Source of the DNA: Bacteroidales bacterium
GTDB lineage: Bacteria; Bacteroidota; Bacteroidia; Bacteroidales; JAADJA01
Assembly (NCBI GenBank): GCA_021740645.1
Contig: JAIOZL010000041.1
Span: 1-43,837, forward strand
Direction: 5' to 3'
Length of the DNA: 43,837 nt
Both the position numbers and the translations under genes were made by a program. The notes under the pieces are model-generated. The model was given only the letters and a program-made list of their open reading frames with translations. It did not search any database and was not told the origin of the DNA. This document shows, one piece after another, positions 43,664 to 43,837 of this stretch. The stretch's first letter is position 1. Each line of letters opens with the position of its first letter.

Positions 43664-43677
43664 TTAAGTATGCTTAA
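43664..43677. promoter_or_regulatory. candidate operator for the DtxR/MntR-family regulator
   Basis: TTAAGTATGCTTAA is an inverted repeat (TTAAG, 4 bases, CTTAA). It starts 6 bases downstream of the -7 element of the operon that encodes the regulator, that is, over the expected transcription start. The position suits autorepression; identity of the binding protein is inferred. Confidence 0.5.
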
Positions 43678-43683
43678 CTTTTG

Positions 43684-43691
43684 CAAAAATA
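43684..43691 (-). promoter_or_regulatory. -7 element for the DUF1289-regulator-ZIP-barrel operon
   Basis: The minus strand reads TATTTTTG, matching TAnnTTTG, about 48 bases before the DUF1289 start. The expected -33 position would fall near 43711, at the edge of the IS1595 remnant, and no TTG is found there. Confidence 0.5.
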
Positions 43692-43714
43692 GTACTTTTT
43701 TTAGAGGTCATCAT

Positions 43715-43837
43715 TTAGCTGCTTATTAATTGCTGATGCGTAATATTGTCGGCAGCAACCATTCTTCTGATCAAATTATTAAAGATAGTTTCTTTGTTTT
43801 GTGAGCGGTTAATCCGATAACAAAATTCATTAAAATA
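43715..43837 (-). CDS. IS1595-family (ISXO2-like) transposase, C-terminal 40 residues (partial)
   Basis: The minus strand is open from the window edge to a TAA at 43715-43717 and encodes a peptide starting YFNEFCYRINRS. This matches the end of ISXO2-like DDE transposases (HLNEFVYRFNRR pattern), where the last DDE residue precedes YLNEF. The catalytic part lies outside the window. The IS end probably falls near 43703-43714, just before the DUF1289 operon promoter. Confidence 0.8.
   Translation of the reverse strand, partial: YFNEFCYRINRSQNKETIFNNLIRRMVAADNITHQQLISS

Noticed and set aside
1..43837. tRNA, rRNA, riboswitches and prophage genes
   Set aside because: No cloverleaf, rRNA or known riboswitch core and no phage structural genes were recognised by reading; small RNAs cannot be excluded without a covariance-model search.

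Overview
The window looks like a chromosomal segment from a member of the Bacteroidota (class Bacteroidia-like; genus not determinable). Four secreted proteins end in type IX secretion (T9SS) type A sorting domains. Most intergenic regions carry the Bacteroidota promoter element TAnnTTTG, several with a TTG 18-20 bases upstream. Starts mostly lack a Shine-Dalgarno sequence, and the families (C10 peptidase, PNGase F-like protein, CzcA-TolC fusion, FucP-type permease, DUF4386) are typical of the phylum. No tRNA, rRNA, CRISPR array or prophage was seen. Both window ends lie in insertion-sequence transposase genes (IS3 on the left, IS1595/ISXO2-like on the right), so the window may be a contig bounded by multicopy IS elements.

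Layout, left to right. 1-134: 3' end of an IS3-family element that appears to have clipped the 3' end of a large kelch/beta-helix secreted protein gene. 2.9-6.6 kb: lipoprotein phosphodiesterase followed by a Tet(M)/EF-G-like GTPase. 6.6-17.3 kb: mostly minus-strand genes for a PNGase F-like secreted protein with a LamG insertion, a nitrilase, an unknown exported protein and a small T9SS protein, a plus-strand T9SS esterase with a starch-binding-like N-terminus, a DUF4386 membrane protein, and an overlapping pair of an outer-membrane barrel and a serine hydrolase. 17.3-17.8 kb: remains of a REP-associated transposase next to palindromes. 17.8-20 kb: truncated haemoglobin plus cupin pair, preceded by a DUF4242/cyclase-like/AraC fusion regulator.

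20.1-29.3 kb: two convergent genes for very large secreted proteases (M6 and C10) separated by about 1.3 kb of tandem palindromic repeats. One repeat unit contains a complete small GIY-YIG endonuclease gene. This is the most unusual structure in the window: the gene-less units look like short derivatives of the gene-bearing unit. 29.4-33 kb: an apparent sugar salvage group (FucP-family permease, nucleotidyltransferase, NahK-like anomeric kinase), with a heptanucleotide repeat after the permease. 33-35.1 kb: ornithine aminotransferase, a 56-residue 2[4Fe-4S] ferredoxin, and a flavodoxin.

35.2-43.6 kb is a metal homeostasis region of two converging transcription units. The rightward one has a small His-rich membrane protein, a CzcA pump fused to its TolC-type outer membrane partner, and a CzcB adaptor. 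The leftward one has a DUF1289 protein, a DtxR/MntR-family regulator, a ZupT-like ZIP transporter and an outer-membrane transporter-like barrel. A TTAAG-N4-CTTAA palindrome just downstream of the predicted -7 element of the leftward unit is a candidate operator for its own regulator.
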